A stretch of 64,000 bases of DNA from Vespula vulgaris (GCF_905475345.1 NC_066603.1:3704001-3768000), one strand, 5' to 3'; numbered from the stretch's first letter, positions 49,844 to 61,958 are shown. Numbers and translations: made by a program. The notes: generated by a model not told the origin, from the letters alone.

Positions 49844-52800
49844 AGAGAAAAAAGTTTCCAACGTCGCGACAAGTTTAAAAGTCGAACGAGCCTTTAAAGT
49901 CTCGTCCTCTTCCCTACGTTCTCCCTTTCTCCCTTTCTCTCTCTCTCTCTCTTTCTCTTTCTCTTTCTCTCTCTCTCGCACTCTTTCTTTATTTATCTAT
50001 CTGTCTCTCTTTTACTTACATATACGTATACATACACGTATAAATACGTACGAATATATTATATGCAGAGAAACATGTAACACATGTAACAGAGAGAAAC
50101 GTGTACCTTTTAAGATGTATTTTAACATATATGTATCTAGACGTGAAAAAGTTTTCAACTCAAATTCCACTCGTCTAACGGTACACTCCGAATCTTGGTG
50201 CACGAGCACGAAAAGCCCTAGCGCCCTATTCCCTTTTGCGCCTATTCCCTATCCCTTCACTCGATTCGTCCTTTTCTCGAGGAAACAAAGTGGAAACCAG
50301 CATGAAACTTCGTCAAATTCATCTCTCGTAGACTCGACTTTTGCCGACTCTGATGAAAATTCAACTATGGTCCTTGCGATCTCTCTCTATCTTTCTCTTT
50401 CTTTTCTTCTCTTTTTTCTTCTTTTCCCCCCCTCTCTCTCTCTCTCTTTTTTTATCGTACGGTATAACGAACGTCTTCATTTTATTACGACGATAAAATA
50501 TGGTTTGTTATCAAGAAAAAAAAGAAAAAAAAGAGAAAAGGAAAAATAGTAAAAAGGGGAAAAAATGACATCATACGAATTTAAAGCTTTGAACTATAAT
50601 TATTTCTTCAGTACGTCTCCCAGCTGATTCTCTGATTGGATTTTTTATTTTCTTTTCTCTCTTTTTTTTCTTTTCTATTTTACCACATATGTATCTCGTA
50701 TTTTAACATATTTTATATATATATATTTCGAAAGTAATATTTTATGAATAGTTTAATTATATTAATAGTAGAAGTTAATAATTTTATAACTATTACAAAG
50801 TCACAATCGTTACGAGTAAGTGAAGCAATTGTTATTTTTCTTTATTTATTTACTGTTATTTACTGTAAATTAAAAATAATAACAAAATGAAACTTATTTT
50901 CATCCGAATACTCGTTATATCAACGTTAATTAAATTAAATAAATAAAAGAAAGATCGATGACGTCGTTAATCGATTTCATAACGAACAAATTTATTAAAT
51001 ACCTTTATTTCATAAAATACATTTAACGAGAATATAAATCTTGATACCTATCCCTTAGTTCCACCCTGTTATTTTTATGTCCTCTTATACGATACTATAA
51101 TACATCTTTCGATCAGCCCTTTTCGTACTTCCCGGTTTCTTTTATAAAGCACGATACCTTCGGATATAGAAAAGAAAAGAAAAGAAAGGAAAAGAAAAGA
51201 AAAGAAAAAGAAAGAAGTGTTAATGGTACACTTCGAACGAGGACTCGAACAATTTTTACATTCTTTTATCGAAACTACGAAAGGAGTGTAAAAGAAAAGG
51301 AAAGAAAAAAAAGAAAAAAGAAAGAAAGAAAAATAATAACAATAATAAAAAATAAAAAAAGGGGAGGGAGTAATAAAAAAAAAGAAAAAAAACCAGAAAA
51401 CACGAAGAATAATATCCAGAGAAAAGGAAAATACGCAAAGGAGCATACGCAGTTGAAGAAATACTGCCTCTTTCCGTTTCTTTTCCAGATGAATAATATA
51501 GTATATATCTCGGAGACTCCTTTCTCTCTCCCTCTCTTTCACTCTTTATTTTCCTTTCTCGATCATTCCTTTTATTCTTTTATTTTTCTTTTTTATATAT
51601 ATATATATAAATTTCTTTTTATATATATATATATATATTCTTAGACGCACTGTACTCTTTATATACATATCTCATTCGAAAACTTTTCTTCGATTCTTTC
51701 TTTCGTTTGTTTTAAAGAGTACGATTTCCGTATAGAATCTCACGGAACTTTCGAAATCACAAAATTTTCCGTATTCCGATGTACTCTCATGAATTTTCGA
51801 CGTCGCTCATCGGTCGAGAAACGTATGATTGACTACGAACACGGTTTGTCAGCTTCACGTTTGTTAGTTTGGACGGGAACTCGGTCCGTTCGCCGAGAGT
51901 TAGGACCGGTCCGCGCTACTTCTACTGGAAACTATACGTATGTGTAAGTATGTGCAAGTGTATGCAAGTGTATGTAAGTGTATGTGTATGTATACTTGGC
52001 TAGTGAGTTCGACGTTTGCCCTTCTGTTATTGTTCCTGACAAACTTTATTACTTCGAGAACGGTATAGTATGATTTAGCTCGAGTATAGACCAATCAAGT
52101 TTGATATGTTCGTACAACACAACTGTCGTACATTCCGCGAATAAACTAAACTAATCGTAGAATATAGTATGTAGAGTATAGTGAGTAAATCTTGGTATGG
52201 TATCGCATAATTTTTCGACTACGATAGCTTTTCGAATGGAATAAAGAAGGATGAATGAATTAAAATGATAAAATATTTTATCTATATTTAGATATAATTA
52301 ATTTTATTTCTATGATCGAAAAATTCGTTTTATATCGATAATAATTATTTAAGTATGTTATACGAGAGTAAAATATTATTATTTAATAAATATCTGATAT
52401 ATGAAATTTGGCATTTATTTGACGTTTAAAAATATAGGAAAAAGACTCGTGTTTTGAAAATGTTTGATAATTTAATAAAATTCGTCATACTAAAAGCGAA
52501 TTTGCACGAATAAAAATTCTACTATATATTTTTATATATATATATAAAGAAAATTTGATATTCCGTTTTAAAAATGTAAGAAGAAAGATTCGTATTTTGA
52601 AGATTTTTGATAATTTGAAAAAATTCGTCATTTTTAACAAAGAATACATATAAACAAAAATTTTATTACATATTTTTGTATAACGTTTTGTAAAATATAT
52701 GTTATAATACGAACTTATATAAAAATTGTAATTCGCGTTCGTATAATACGTTATATAGGTATTTTATAATTTGATCATTTTAATCCTTGAAGGCTATCAT

Positions 52801-54391
52801 GAGAGAAATTTCACCCTAAGAAGATGAGAAACAGGGAGCGTAATCAATTTATTTGTTTCCGTCACCTCCACGTTATTTGTAATTGTTTTAATCGTAAAAC
52901 AATATAATTTTAATCTCTAATAAAATAATAAAATAATAACAATAAAACACGTTAATTGAATTACTTTTTCTTATTAATTTCTAGAATAAAATAAAAGGAG
53001 AAGTAGTGAAACGCAATTTCACCGATGATAACATGATAACTTGATTTTGTTTTTTTTAATACGAACTTTGAAAGTTAAATATTTCAGTTTTTTTTTTTTT
53101 GGTATATTTATATACTCGATAGTTGTAAACTAAAGTGAAAAATCGTATCGAAGAAATTAAATTCAAAAATTTTAAATAACATTATGAAAACGAATTAAAA
53201 TTATTATATCACAATATAAACGAAAATCTATATTATAATAAAAATTAAAATCATTTCAAATGAACATTTTAAAACAATATAATAATTTTGATATGATTTC
53301 TCCTATAGAAGAATTCATTAAGATAATTAAAACTTTCAATTTTATTTTATAAGCAACCGGTTTTATTTTGTGGTGAATAATCTATTTTATAAGCATGGTG
53401 AACAGAACACATGCAACAATTTTATTTTAAATCAAATTTTATAAGCAACACACACGCACACACACATATATATATATCCTTTATAAATATATGCTTTCAA
53501 AATGTATACATAACCTATATTCGTGTACTACCTATGTGACTCGTTGTATAACAAATACTATTTCATGTCGTTTCCTTTCGCTTGAAATATTTTTCTATTA
53601 TAAAATACTCACCTTTTTTTTCCCCATGTCAAACGGATTACATTTTCTCGATCAAGATCCGATATATCAAACAGTACTTTCCTCTAAGAAAGTTCTTGAA
53701 TACGGAGGAAAGAAAAGGAAAAAGATCCAATTTTACGATATATATTTTCTGAAGAAATCTCATTCTAATTCCCGTTCGGTAGCATGAAACGTAAGAACGA
53801 GACGTCGACCGGACGAAGGTATCGCGATACACAGCTGAGGAATTTCAAGACGGTCGAGTGATTTGGCTTTCAGGTGCAACGGTCCGATTCGTTGTTGGAG
53901 AATTTCATCCCCGAGACGGTAATAAACTTCTTTATTCATTTCCTTTCTTCTTTTCCATTCTACTATCCGTTCCAAGGTTTCTCCCGTCATCTGGCAAAGG
54001 CAGAACACATCGTGGAAAGGCTATAGCAGAAGCTGCTAGGGGGTTCTAGGACGAGGAAAGGAAAAGAAGGAGATAGAACTGTAGGAAGGAAGGAATGAAC
54101 GAAGAAAGGAAGATAGGACTAGAAAGAGAAAGAGAAAGAGATGGTAAAGGAGTAAGTAAGAGAAAGAGAGAAAGAGAAGAGAAAGAGAGGAGGATTGGAG
54201 TGGGGTCTAGGTTGTCCGAGCAATCGGTGGGATAGTCCGGACCTGCGATTTGGCAAGGATCCACCAAACGGATCTTTCAGCTGGCCAGAAGCCAAGCTTC
54301 CTCGTCGGATAGGGATTTCGGTTCGATGTGCGGCGACAATATTCTCTGGCTCTTGAAAGAGCAAGAGAAAGAGAGAGACAGACAGAGAGAG

Positions 54392-54445
<54 letters not shown>

Positions 54446-55917
54446 GACATATCCCACCACTCGTCCCGTCTTTTCTCTTTTACTCTGGATCAGCGCAGCA
54501 GTACCAACAGCGGCAACCTAGTCGTTCACCGTTTGGCTACTCCACCTCCTGGTGAGCTTGCGGCCATTGTACCATTTGTACTTTCCTACTGGCTCCCCAG
54601 GCTTCATTTCGTTGCTCCGTAGGCAGTTGGGACGACTTATCGAGTGACAGGAAACGAGTTTATATAGTACACTACACGCTTTACCTTTAGAGATGGGAGG
54701 GATTGGTTGAGTTGGGTTTGGTTAGGTTATGCTGGGAAAACCACCGGCTGCTGGTGAACGTGATGGTGAATAATCTATCTTATAAGCATGGTGAACAGTA
54801 CAACATGCCGAACAAAAATTTCTTTTCAGTTCTATATGTAATATGGGACGCACCACAGGATTCAATCTCGACTAGATCATTTTTTTTTCTTTTTTTTGAT
54901 TCTTTCCTTTGATTTCCATCTCACAAGATTTCTAAAGGTTTAGATAAAGAACTATATCTGTAGGTATAACAAATTGTTCCGCGACGGGGAAGATTATTTT
55001 TAGGTAAACCAAATTGTTCCTTGACCAAAACGGGATATTTTTAGATATAAAAGAAAATATTCCCTGATATAGAAGAATATTTTTTGGTAAATAAAATTGT
55101 TTCCTGAGCATACAGAATATTTTCGAATATAAAAAATTGTTCGCGAACAACTAGGAGGAATACTTTTAAGTAAACAAAATTGTTTCCCGATCGGACTAGG
55201 CAAAACATTTTTAGAGAAATAAAATTGTTTTCTATGATCCTGGTGGTAGAATATTCTTACATATAAAAATATTGTTTTTCAAATCTAGACGAATATTTTT
55301 AGGTAAATAAAATTGTTTCCTGTGATCATGTTCTAAAAAATATTTTAAGATATAAAAAAGATCGTTCCCTCATCCAGAAGAATATTTTTATATTAATAAA
55401 AGATTGTTCTTCAAGCAAAGGTAATTAATAATTTTATGATAACAAAATTGTTCCCCGCCCTATCAAATGAAGAAAAATATTATGTATAAAAAAAAAGAAA
55501 AGAAAACAAATTGATACTCACGTATTTCGTTGAAATAGAATGGATATTCGCCAGGTACCGAACAGTTGAGTCTAGCTTTCAGGAAACTCGTCCATCTGTC
55601 GCTGAACGCATGAGGACCGCCTTTGTCGTGCTGGCAGACTCTACCGACCCGCGAGTAGACCGCCTGAAAATAAAGAAAATTCGTGTTGGTCACGAACAAT
55701 CCTTCCTTACTTCCTTCTTCTTCTTTTACCTCTTTGTCTTTTTCTTTTTGTTTTATTTTTCATCTTATAAAAGAGCAACGTTTCTCATATAATACCTTGC
55801 CACAGTTCATGTACTCGACCGCGGTTTCCCGATAGAAGAAGAACACGTAATCCTCGTAAGCGAACGAGCTGACAAAATTTGGTCCTGAAAACAGAATCAA
55901 CATTTTTATTCACCTTT

Positions 55918-55959
<42 letters not shown>

Positions 55960-57084
55960 ATTTCTATATATATATTATATATATTTCTCTATATAATTTT
56001 TATATATATTATACATGTATTTTTATATATATATAATATATTTCTATGTATATGTGTGTGTGTATATATATGTATATATCTTTCTTTTTTTCACAGACAA
56101 AACACACACACACACATTCTCTTTATTCCTTCACATACTTGTTCGTTTTAATTTAGAAACAATTTCTCGTTTAACGCTTTAATTATACTGTTTTTTCTTT
56201 TTTAACGAGTCCACATTTAATGATTCGTGGAAAACGAGATGAAAAATTCATAGAGAACCTCATTCATGTATTCATTCTAACATCTTCTATCTCACGTCTC
56301 ATCTCACTTCACTTATATATCTCCAACATCGAAATGATACTACTAGGCAAGTTGTCGCAATGTATTTATAATAGGAAAACTCGATGGAAATAGAAATCTA
56401 TGGATAGGTAATACGTGTACGCGTTAGAGTGCGATATCGTGATCGTCGAGAGTGATTTATAAGCGTGACACCGATGAAGGGGGTTAGAGGATACGGGTTA
56501 GGGGAGAGAGTTTGGAAAAGAGGGGACGACGAGAGAGGATAGTGGAGGCACGAAGCGACATTTGGTAAAATTTCGTTACTAAAATCGGATAAAAGATGAG
56601 CTCGTGCGATCGAAGGAACGGGGGTTGGTGAGAGTAGAAGGGTTGGGGGAAATAAATCGAAATTTCCAAATAAATTGACTGTCTCGTACGTGTTCGTCGA
56701 TAAAGATCAAATACCAACATGTCGATAACGGTGTTGGTATTGATATTTTGGTAGGATGGGAAAAGTGGGAGGGTGAGTGGGAGTGGAAGTAGGGGTGGTA
56801 TGGGAGGACGATAAGTACTAATTGTAAGCTCTATTCGTTCGTTCGTTCGTTCGTCCGTTCGTTCGTTCGTTTGTTCATTCGTTCGTAGCACGTTACGCGG
56901 AGAATTAACGACGAACGAAATAATATTCTTTCGGGAAATGCGAGGCTTCCTGAATGACGCACTCGCACGAATAATACGATCGATAATTAAATTTTAATTT
57001 CGCCGGGTCACGAGCAACGCTAGTTGGTGGGCCAGACACCGATCAAAATTCGATGGGCGAGTTCGCTTCACTACTCATCGCCAT

Positions 57085-57118
<34 letters not shown>

Positions 57119-58156
57119 TTTCTCTTTCTCTCTCTCTCGTTATTTGGACTTATTACAACGCTTTGGGTACAAAGGGTATATTTAATTAACATGATAATTA
57201 ACGTTAACATGGCTTGTACATACATACATATATATATATATATATGTATGTATATGTATATATATATATATATGCAATCTTGCTGTACCATCATCCTTCT
57301 ATTTTATTGAATAGAGAAGCTAATCCGATATTTTTTTTTAAAATTCACAACGTAGACGTGAACGATACAATCACCGATTGCATTTGATCGATGTTACGTT
57401 ATATATCGAACACATTGATTTTTAACACTCGATTTACGGATATTGATTGTATAGCTATTATTACAGAAACCCATAGGTACCTATTGACAGGGGAACATTT
57501 TAAATGTGATTTCTTTTTTTTTCTCCTTTTTCTTTCTTTTTTTTTCTCGTCGTCGTCGTTACTACGTTACATATCTACGTTTCGTTTAATTTTAAATCAA
57601 TTATGAAATAGTTAAATAAATTAGGACGTATGTGTGTATACGCGCGCGTGTGTATGTGCGTGTTCGTATTATTAGATCGATCAAAAAGTCATCAAGAATT
57701 GTTTAAAAATAATTTGTTAGCAATTATAAACTAAATGTCACTTTTAATTAAAGTAATGTACTAAAATAACAAAAAAAGAGAAGAAATCAAAAAAAAAAAA
57801 GAAAGAAGAGTTAAATGTAAAATAAATATCATTTGTATCATCATAATTTCTATTATCTTAAGCAACTATCTTAATAACTTAAAATCAGTCGAACAAGACT
57901 GTTTACGTAAATTTTCAAAGTTAAAATAATTAAACACGAGTATCGTAGTAAGAAATACAAAAACAAAAAATAAAAACGAAAAAAAAGACAGAATCAAAAC
58001 AGAACTTAACTTAATAGAATCATTAATAATTAGGTATGGATATGTATTTACCATTCAATTGATTCAAATCGGATCGTTCCGTTCGGATCTTCTCCCTAAG
58101 GATAAGAGGTGCCCCTCCGGTGAAGTCCGCAACCGTCGCAGCATAGAGCTGTCCCT
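39491..58156 (-). CDS. Sema1a: Semaphorin-1A, mid sema domain to C-terminus (5' end outside window)
   Basis: Nine exons on the minus strand: 58156-58052, 55884-55796, 55663-55522, 47990-47642, 46841-46759, 46656-46558, 44663-44379, 41333-41190, 39807-39491. All are GT-AG with matching phases, giving about 537 codons. Class-1 semaphorins are transmembrane guidance cues that bind Plexin A and can also signal in reverse. Sema domain: GQLYAATVADFTGG, YEDYVFFFYRETAVEYMNCGK, VYSRVGRVCQHDKGGPH, YGVFTTPVNSIGGSAICAFS, CVNDSRTLPDMTVNFVK, YRFTKVAVD. The PSI module is Cys-rich (HCDSPLAGSCAACVALQDPH onward). There is no Ig domain, as expected for class 1. After the DNEIVIEL juxtamembrane block comes one membrane segment (LTGALIGTCLFSLVAGFASG), then a short tail with QQLNRLTE, INLVLNVPPKNPNGKNANSS and KKTYI. 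About 200 N-terminal residues and the signal peptide are missing. Confidence 0.96.
39808..41189 (-). other. Sema1a last intron
   Basis: 1.4 kb between the juxtamembrane and transmembrane exons. No coding signal was found. It holds a 17-bp palindrome, TGACACG-TAT-CGTGTCA, at 40613-40629, and GGAAGGAGAAAGG-type purine repeats at about 41100-41155. Confidence 0.6.
41743..41801. repeat. AT-only palindrome able to form a cruciform
   Basis: ATAATATATTTATTTA and TAAATAAATATATTAT are perfect 16-base inverted copies separated by 27 bases, within a 150-bp stretch of pure A/T. Confidence 0.6.
44124..44250. repeat. Compound (GAAA)n(GA)n polypurine tract
   Basis: About nine GAAA units followed by about 36 GA units, giving over 120 bases of nearly pure purine on the + strand. 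It lies about 130 bases downstream of the PSI exon on the Sema1a strand. Confidence 0.85.
45443..45640 (+). mobile_element. piggyBac-like transposase relic (frameshifted fragment)
   Basis: On the + strand, antisense to Sema1a and inside its intron 44664-46557, a frame reads FVVLKLMEPYTECGRT then TDNFFTS, the hallmark of the DDE catalytic block in piggyBac transposases. It continues AAKL and TTLIG. The expected IRGNKREL follows only after a +1 shift near 45581-45584, so the copy is broken. The Asp codon of TDNFFTS is at 45515-45517. Only about 65 codons are recognisable; upstream domains and clear TTAA-flanked termini were not found. It is an old inactive copy. Confidence 0.75.
52403..52686. 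repeat. Diverged tandem duplication, period about 146 bp
   Basis: Two consecutive copies share GAAA(A)TTTG, TTTAAAAATRTA, GAYTCGTRTTTTGAA, TTTGATAATTT, AAAATTCGTCAT and ATATTTTTRTATA in the same order, starting at 52403 and 52549. Confidence 0.6.
53370..53414 (+). repeat. Direct repeat, copy 1 (about 45 bp)
   Basis: TGGTGAATAATCTATTTTAT ... AAGCATGGTGAACAG ... ACATGC; a near-identical copy is at 54763-54808. Confidence 0.8.
53750..54660. other. GC-richer island of unknown nature in a Sema1a intron
   Basis: Composition is clearly less AT-rich than the surrounding intron. On the minus strand at 54008-53760 an 82-codon frame reads ...CQMTGETLERIVEWKRRKE ... HLKAKSLDRLEIPQL..., well mixed in composition but with a stop just upstream and no recognised family. 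A second minus-strand frame at about 54614 (MKPGEPVGKYKWYNGRK...) runs 29 codons. Between them are (GA)n and (GATA)n arrays at 54115-54190 and 54390-54445. It could be an internal promoter, an unrecognised exon or a mobile-element fragment. Confidence 0.35.
54763..54808 (+). repeat. Direct repeat, copy 2 (about 46 bp)
   Basis: TGGTGAATAATCTATCTTAT ... AAGCATGGTGAACAG ... ACATGC, matching 53370-53414 with only a few differences. Confidence 0.8.
54950..55460. repeat. Degenerate minisatellite, about 12 copies of a ~42-bp unit
   Basis: The unit is roughly GAATATTTTTAGGTAAATAA followed by AATTGTTTCCTGA and a variable spacer. The AATTGTT landmark recurs at about 54973, 55013, 55054, 55095, 55136, 55179, 55223, 55270, 55312, 55360, 55401 and 55447, with spacing 40-48. 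The minus-strand frames across it (FYLPKN, FYIRK...) are a by-product. Confidence 0.8.
55885..58051 (-). other. Sema1a intron 55885-58051
   Basis: No coding signal. It has (TA)n at about 55925-55955, GC-balanced purine-rich DNA at 56400-56780, a (TTCG)n tetranucleotide array at about 56831-56885, and (CT)n at 57086-57140. Confidence 0.6.
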
Positions 58157-58611
58157 CTGAAACACAGAAACGTTTCTGTCAAAATGTCACGTTGCAGACA
58201 TTTACCTTGTGTCAGGACGTTTAGTATGGTTAGTTAGGGTGTCCAGGATGGGAGGAAGGTCGTCAAATTCACGATTATAACAGTCGACGGAGATGGTAAA
58301 GGCGACCCTCCTCTTGGGTTAATTTTCACATCCTCTCGTGTCACACTACGATGAAGGTGGTAGAAAGCATTCATGGAATCCTTCTCCTTCTAATCTTCGA
58401 AAAGGACCCCCTAGTCTTTGCTGTCTTTCGACCTTGTGCTATGTCTACCACGTTACGCGTTACGAACGCATACCGTTCTTATATGGAACGTTCCTTGAAA
58501 TTATTCTACCGTGTTTAATCACTTCTCGTAATACATACACACGTACACACATACATACATAGACACATACACACATATATACGGTGTTTCTCTGTGAATA
58601 TCAATCCTTTG

Positions 58612-59120
58612 CATTATGAGGTCAACTCTGACGTGAAACTTCATCATTTAGTTATAAATATTCATAAAACAAATGGGTTAAAAAAGAGGAAAGAAAAAAA
58701 AAAATGAAAGAAATTTTACTTCGAAATTGTTTTCAATGTAGATACATAGGTATGTGCGTATACACGTATAAATACATATTTATATACGAGATGTTAAAAG
58801 TAGTTAAAGTCAAACAAGAATTTGTTCAAAAATAAATGAGAAGGAATGAATTAAACGAACGAAAGAAAATTAACTTTAGGAGAATTCTATATGTGTATAT
58901 GTGTTAGGTCACTGTTGGCGTGACGCTTCATTTAGTTACATAAATATTCATAAAACGAATCAGTAAGAAACAGTTATATTTAAACAAAATTATTTTCACG
59001 ATATGTGTATATATGTGTGTGTAGCAACATGTAAACATGGGATATCAAAAGTAGAAAGAATCGGGTCAAAGTTAACTTGAGAAACAAATTAAGGAAATAA
59101 ATTATAAAGTAAAGGGTAAA
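58612..59120. repeat. Diverged tandem duplication, period about 290 bp
   Basis: Copies start near 58618 and 58904. Shared ordered blocks are RGGTCA, TGACGTGAAACTTCAT / TGACGCTTCAT, TTTAGTTA then AAATATTCATAAAAC, AAATTRTTTTCA, and later GATRTYAAAAGTAG and CAAAGT/GTCAAA. Confidence 0.6.
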
Positions 59121-59638
59121 AGGATATGTGCATAAACGTTGTGTTTATGAATGTTTACATATATACATATTACATACATATGTACGTTTCTTAAAGATAA
59201 AAATGAACGTTTATCGAGTATGACACGCTATGTAATATAATTATGAATTCAATCTTTTTGTCATTCATCATACAATGAACCATTTTTGAAATAACGTAAC
59301 GGTACAAGAAGCAACTCTTATTATCTATTTATTAATTTCCTCTCTTTCTCTTTCTTCCATTCTTCTTCTATTTTTTCCTTTTTTCTTCTTCCTATTCTCG
59401 TTCGAAATTCTATTCGAATTGTAACTCGCAATCCCTCGAGGGAGATATCTTTTTAAGGTCGTGGGGTAAGTACATTTTGTAATTTGTTTGATGTTTAATA
59501 CCTATCGCGTTGAGAACGGGTCGACAAAGCAAATAAACGGAAATTGAGAGATAATCCGTCGTTAATATTTGTTATTTCGCATCATGCACGCGTTTTCGAG
59601 TATGGACATTCGTGGACATCGGAGAAAGCGACAAAGAG

Positions 59639-59679
<41 letters not shown>

Positions 59680-60518
59680 TAGAATGAGAGAGAGATAGAG
59701 ATTAAAATTTGCTGTTTACCCTACTTCCACGAGCGATTACTTAATTACATTTCTTGCGGCTCCCTTTGAGAGCAACGTTCGCGAATGTTTGGAAATCGTA
59801 ACGAACATCGTGTTATCGTCGAAAACTGTGTGCAAGCAGGTTGAATATATATCTACCACTATCTACCACTATCAAATCTCTTCCTCATCTACCTACCCCC
59901 TCTCTTTTGCCCCACCTCTGTCTCTTCTCCCACTCCCCTCTCCCCACCTTTCCAAAACCAAGCTCAGAAATTATTTATTCCCCTCTTTTGTACCTACAAC
60001 AAACAAGTTTCCAACGAAACGTTTCGATGAGATAGCGTTGGATAGATACGCGAGTTTAATTTACGACACGTTTTGGTTCAAACCTAGTGAAATCTAAGTA
60101 ATTGTAGTAGTAGTAGTAGTAGTACTAGTAGAGTATAGTAATAGTAATAGCAATAGTAGTGATTGTAGCAGCAAGGGTAGGTGGTATACTCGTGACACGG
60201 AAAGTTTGCGGAATGTGAAATCGAATTTCACGGAGATACCCGAGATTCCTCTCTCTCTCTCTTTCTCTCTTTCTCTTTCTCTCACTCACTTTCGTGGATA
60301 CGTATGTTTTCACGGATTTATTCGAGGGTGGGACAAGTTTTCGGTTATTTCGAAGAAGATTTCGTATTCTCTATCTCCCTTTTCTCTTGATCTTCTAGAA
60401 AACAGTGAAAAGAGCGAAATAGAAGGACACTGATGTGTACGTAAGAAAAGGAACCGAACGACGAGATATAGTATTCCAAGTACATTTTCGTATACAACAA
60501 GACTTATCCTCCTTTCTT

Positions 60519-60564
<46 letters not shown>

Positions 60565-60718
60565 ATATTCATGTTCTATCCGCGAAGAAGATCTTTCTCG
60601 AAGGTCGCGGCGTGTTCCTCTTTCGCGTGGCGCTTCCATATTTCACGTTCAAAAAGCACGATGGGATTTGAGGCTGGCCAACATATGCGCACGATAAGTG
60701 TATATATATATATGTATA

Positions 60719-60766
<48 letters not shown>

Positions 60767-60894
60767 GTGAGCTCCACGCGGTCGTATATAACAGGCGAAG
60801 TAGACGTTAGACTTAGGGGATGAACGTGCTCGTTGCAGGGCTACAAATCTACGGTGAGCTCCCTGGTAACGCCGAAGCCTGCGAATACTCGTAT

Positions 60895-61057
60895 TCTCTC
60901 TCTCTCTCTCTCTCTTTCTCGTTCGCTCTCACGTCGTGTTCCTAATACCTTACACGAAGAAAATAGAGAGAGAGAGGGGGAGAGGGAGGGAGGGAGAGAG
61001 AGAGAGAGGGAGAGAGAGAGAGAGAGCGAGAATAAGAGCGAAAGAGAAAGGGAGAGA

Positions 61058-61100
<43 letters not shown>
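60895..61100. repeat. Opposed (CT)n and (GA)n arrays
   Basis: A (TC)n tract at 60895-60918 is followed on the same strand, about 45 bases later, by a GA/GGGA array to 61100. The two are self-complementary and could fold into a long hairpin. Confidence 0.7.
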
Positions 61101-61102
<2 letters not shown>

Positions 61103-61330
61103 TGTTTCTAACGCATTTCTACTCTCTACTAACGTCCATACCCTTTCTAACGATATTAAACGGACGCTTTGCAATCTCCTATATCCCGTCTCTTTTGACG
61201 TTCTTCCTACATTTTAACAAATTTAATACGAACGAGAAAACGAATTTTACCTGCATAAGTCAGGTAAATGTGCGTAATTTTTTTTCCAACGACGATTCAT
61301 TTATATTTCGGGATGAAAGAGAAAGAAAAG

Positions 61331-61369
<39 letters not shown>

Positions 61370-61908
61370 AAGGAGGAAGGATTGAAAATGTGAACGAACT
61401 TTTTCGAGTCGTACCAACTTGTTTGCTTTTCGTTGGTTAAATGACGATCGGCTAGAAGAAAATTTGGTCTAGTTGTCGAGAAAGAATGGAAGAAAAGTGT
61501 ATGAGCGTGTACATGCGCGCACGCGTATGTGTGTATATGTGTGTGAGAGAGAGAAAAAGAGAGAGAGAGAGAGAGAGAGAGCACGAAAGAAAAAAGAATA
61601 GAGAAAGAGGAAAAAAAGGAAAGAAGATTTTTTTCGTAGGAAAATGGCAACGACGTGGTGTCGGGAACGCAAACGCACGATCGAGCAAATGATTTCCTCG
61701 TTTTCTCGAGTTTCACGCTGCGACAGACACATATACGTTGTTCACGGTGTAAAATATCAAAGTTCTCTCTTGATTTTCATTCTCACGGCGAGTGGATACA
61801 CGATGACATTCGTTGGAAGAGGCACGTTCGTTCGAAATGAAAAGAGAGAGAGAGAGAAAGAGAGATAAATGAATAGAAAGAGAGATAGAGAGGAAAAGAG
61901 ATAAACGA

Positions 61909-61909
<1 letters not shown>

Positions 61910-61958
<49 letters not shown>
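61910..61958. repeat. (GA)n microsatellite
   Basis: About 24 GA units; shorter GA tracts lie at 61336-61362 and 61556-61582. Confidence 0.85.

Larger units (their letters stand above)
47991..55521 (-). other. Largest Sema1a intron in the window (7.5 kb)
   Basis: No Sema1a exon was recognised inside it. Contents: (GAAG)n at about 49644-49690, (GA)n at 49806-49842 facing (CT)n at 49921-49980, a more GC-rich patch at about 51700-52150, a diverged tandem duplication at 52403-52686, a GC-rich island bracketed by direct repeats (53370-54809), and a 42-bp minisatellite at 54950-55460. Confidence 0.6.

Noticed and set aside
49490..49981. 163-codon minus-strand frame
   Set aside because: Composed of (GA)n/(CT)n and (GAAG)n translations (Arg-Glu and Ser-Leu runs); no family signal.
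54712..54732. TTGGTTAGGTTATG, resembling insect telomeric TTAGG
   Set aside because: A single occurrence without tandem repetition.
56484..56891. 135-codon minus-strand frame with Asn-Glu-Arg-Thr repeats
   Set aside because: The repeats come from the (TTCG)n tetranucleotide array; the remainder has no recognisable domain or splice context.
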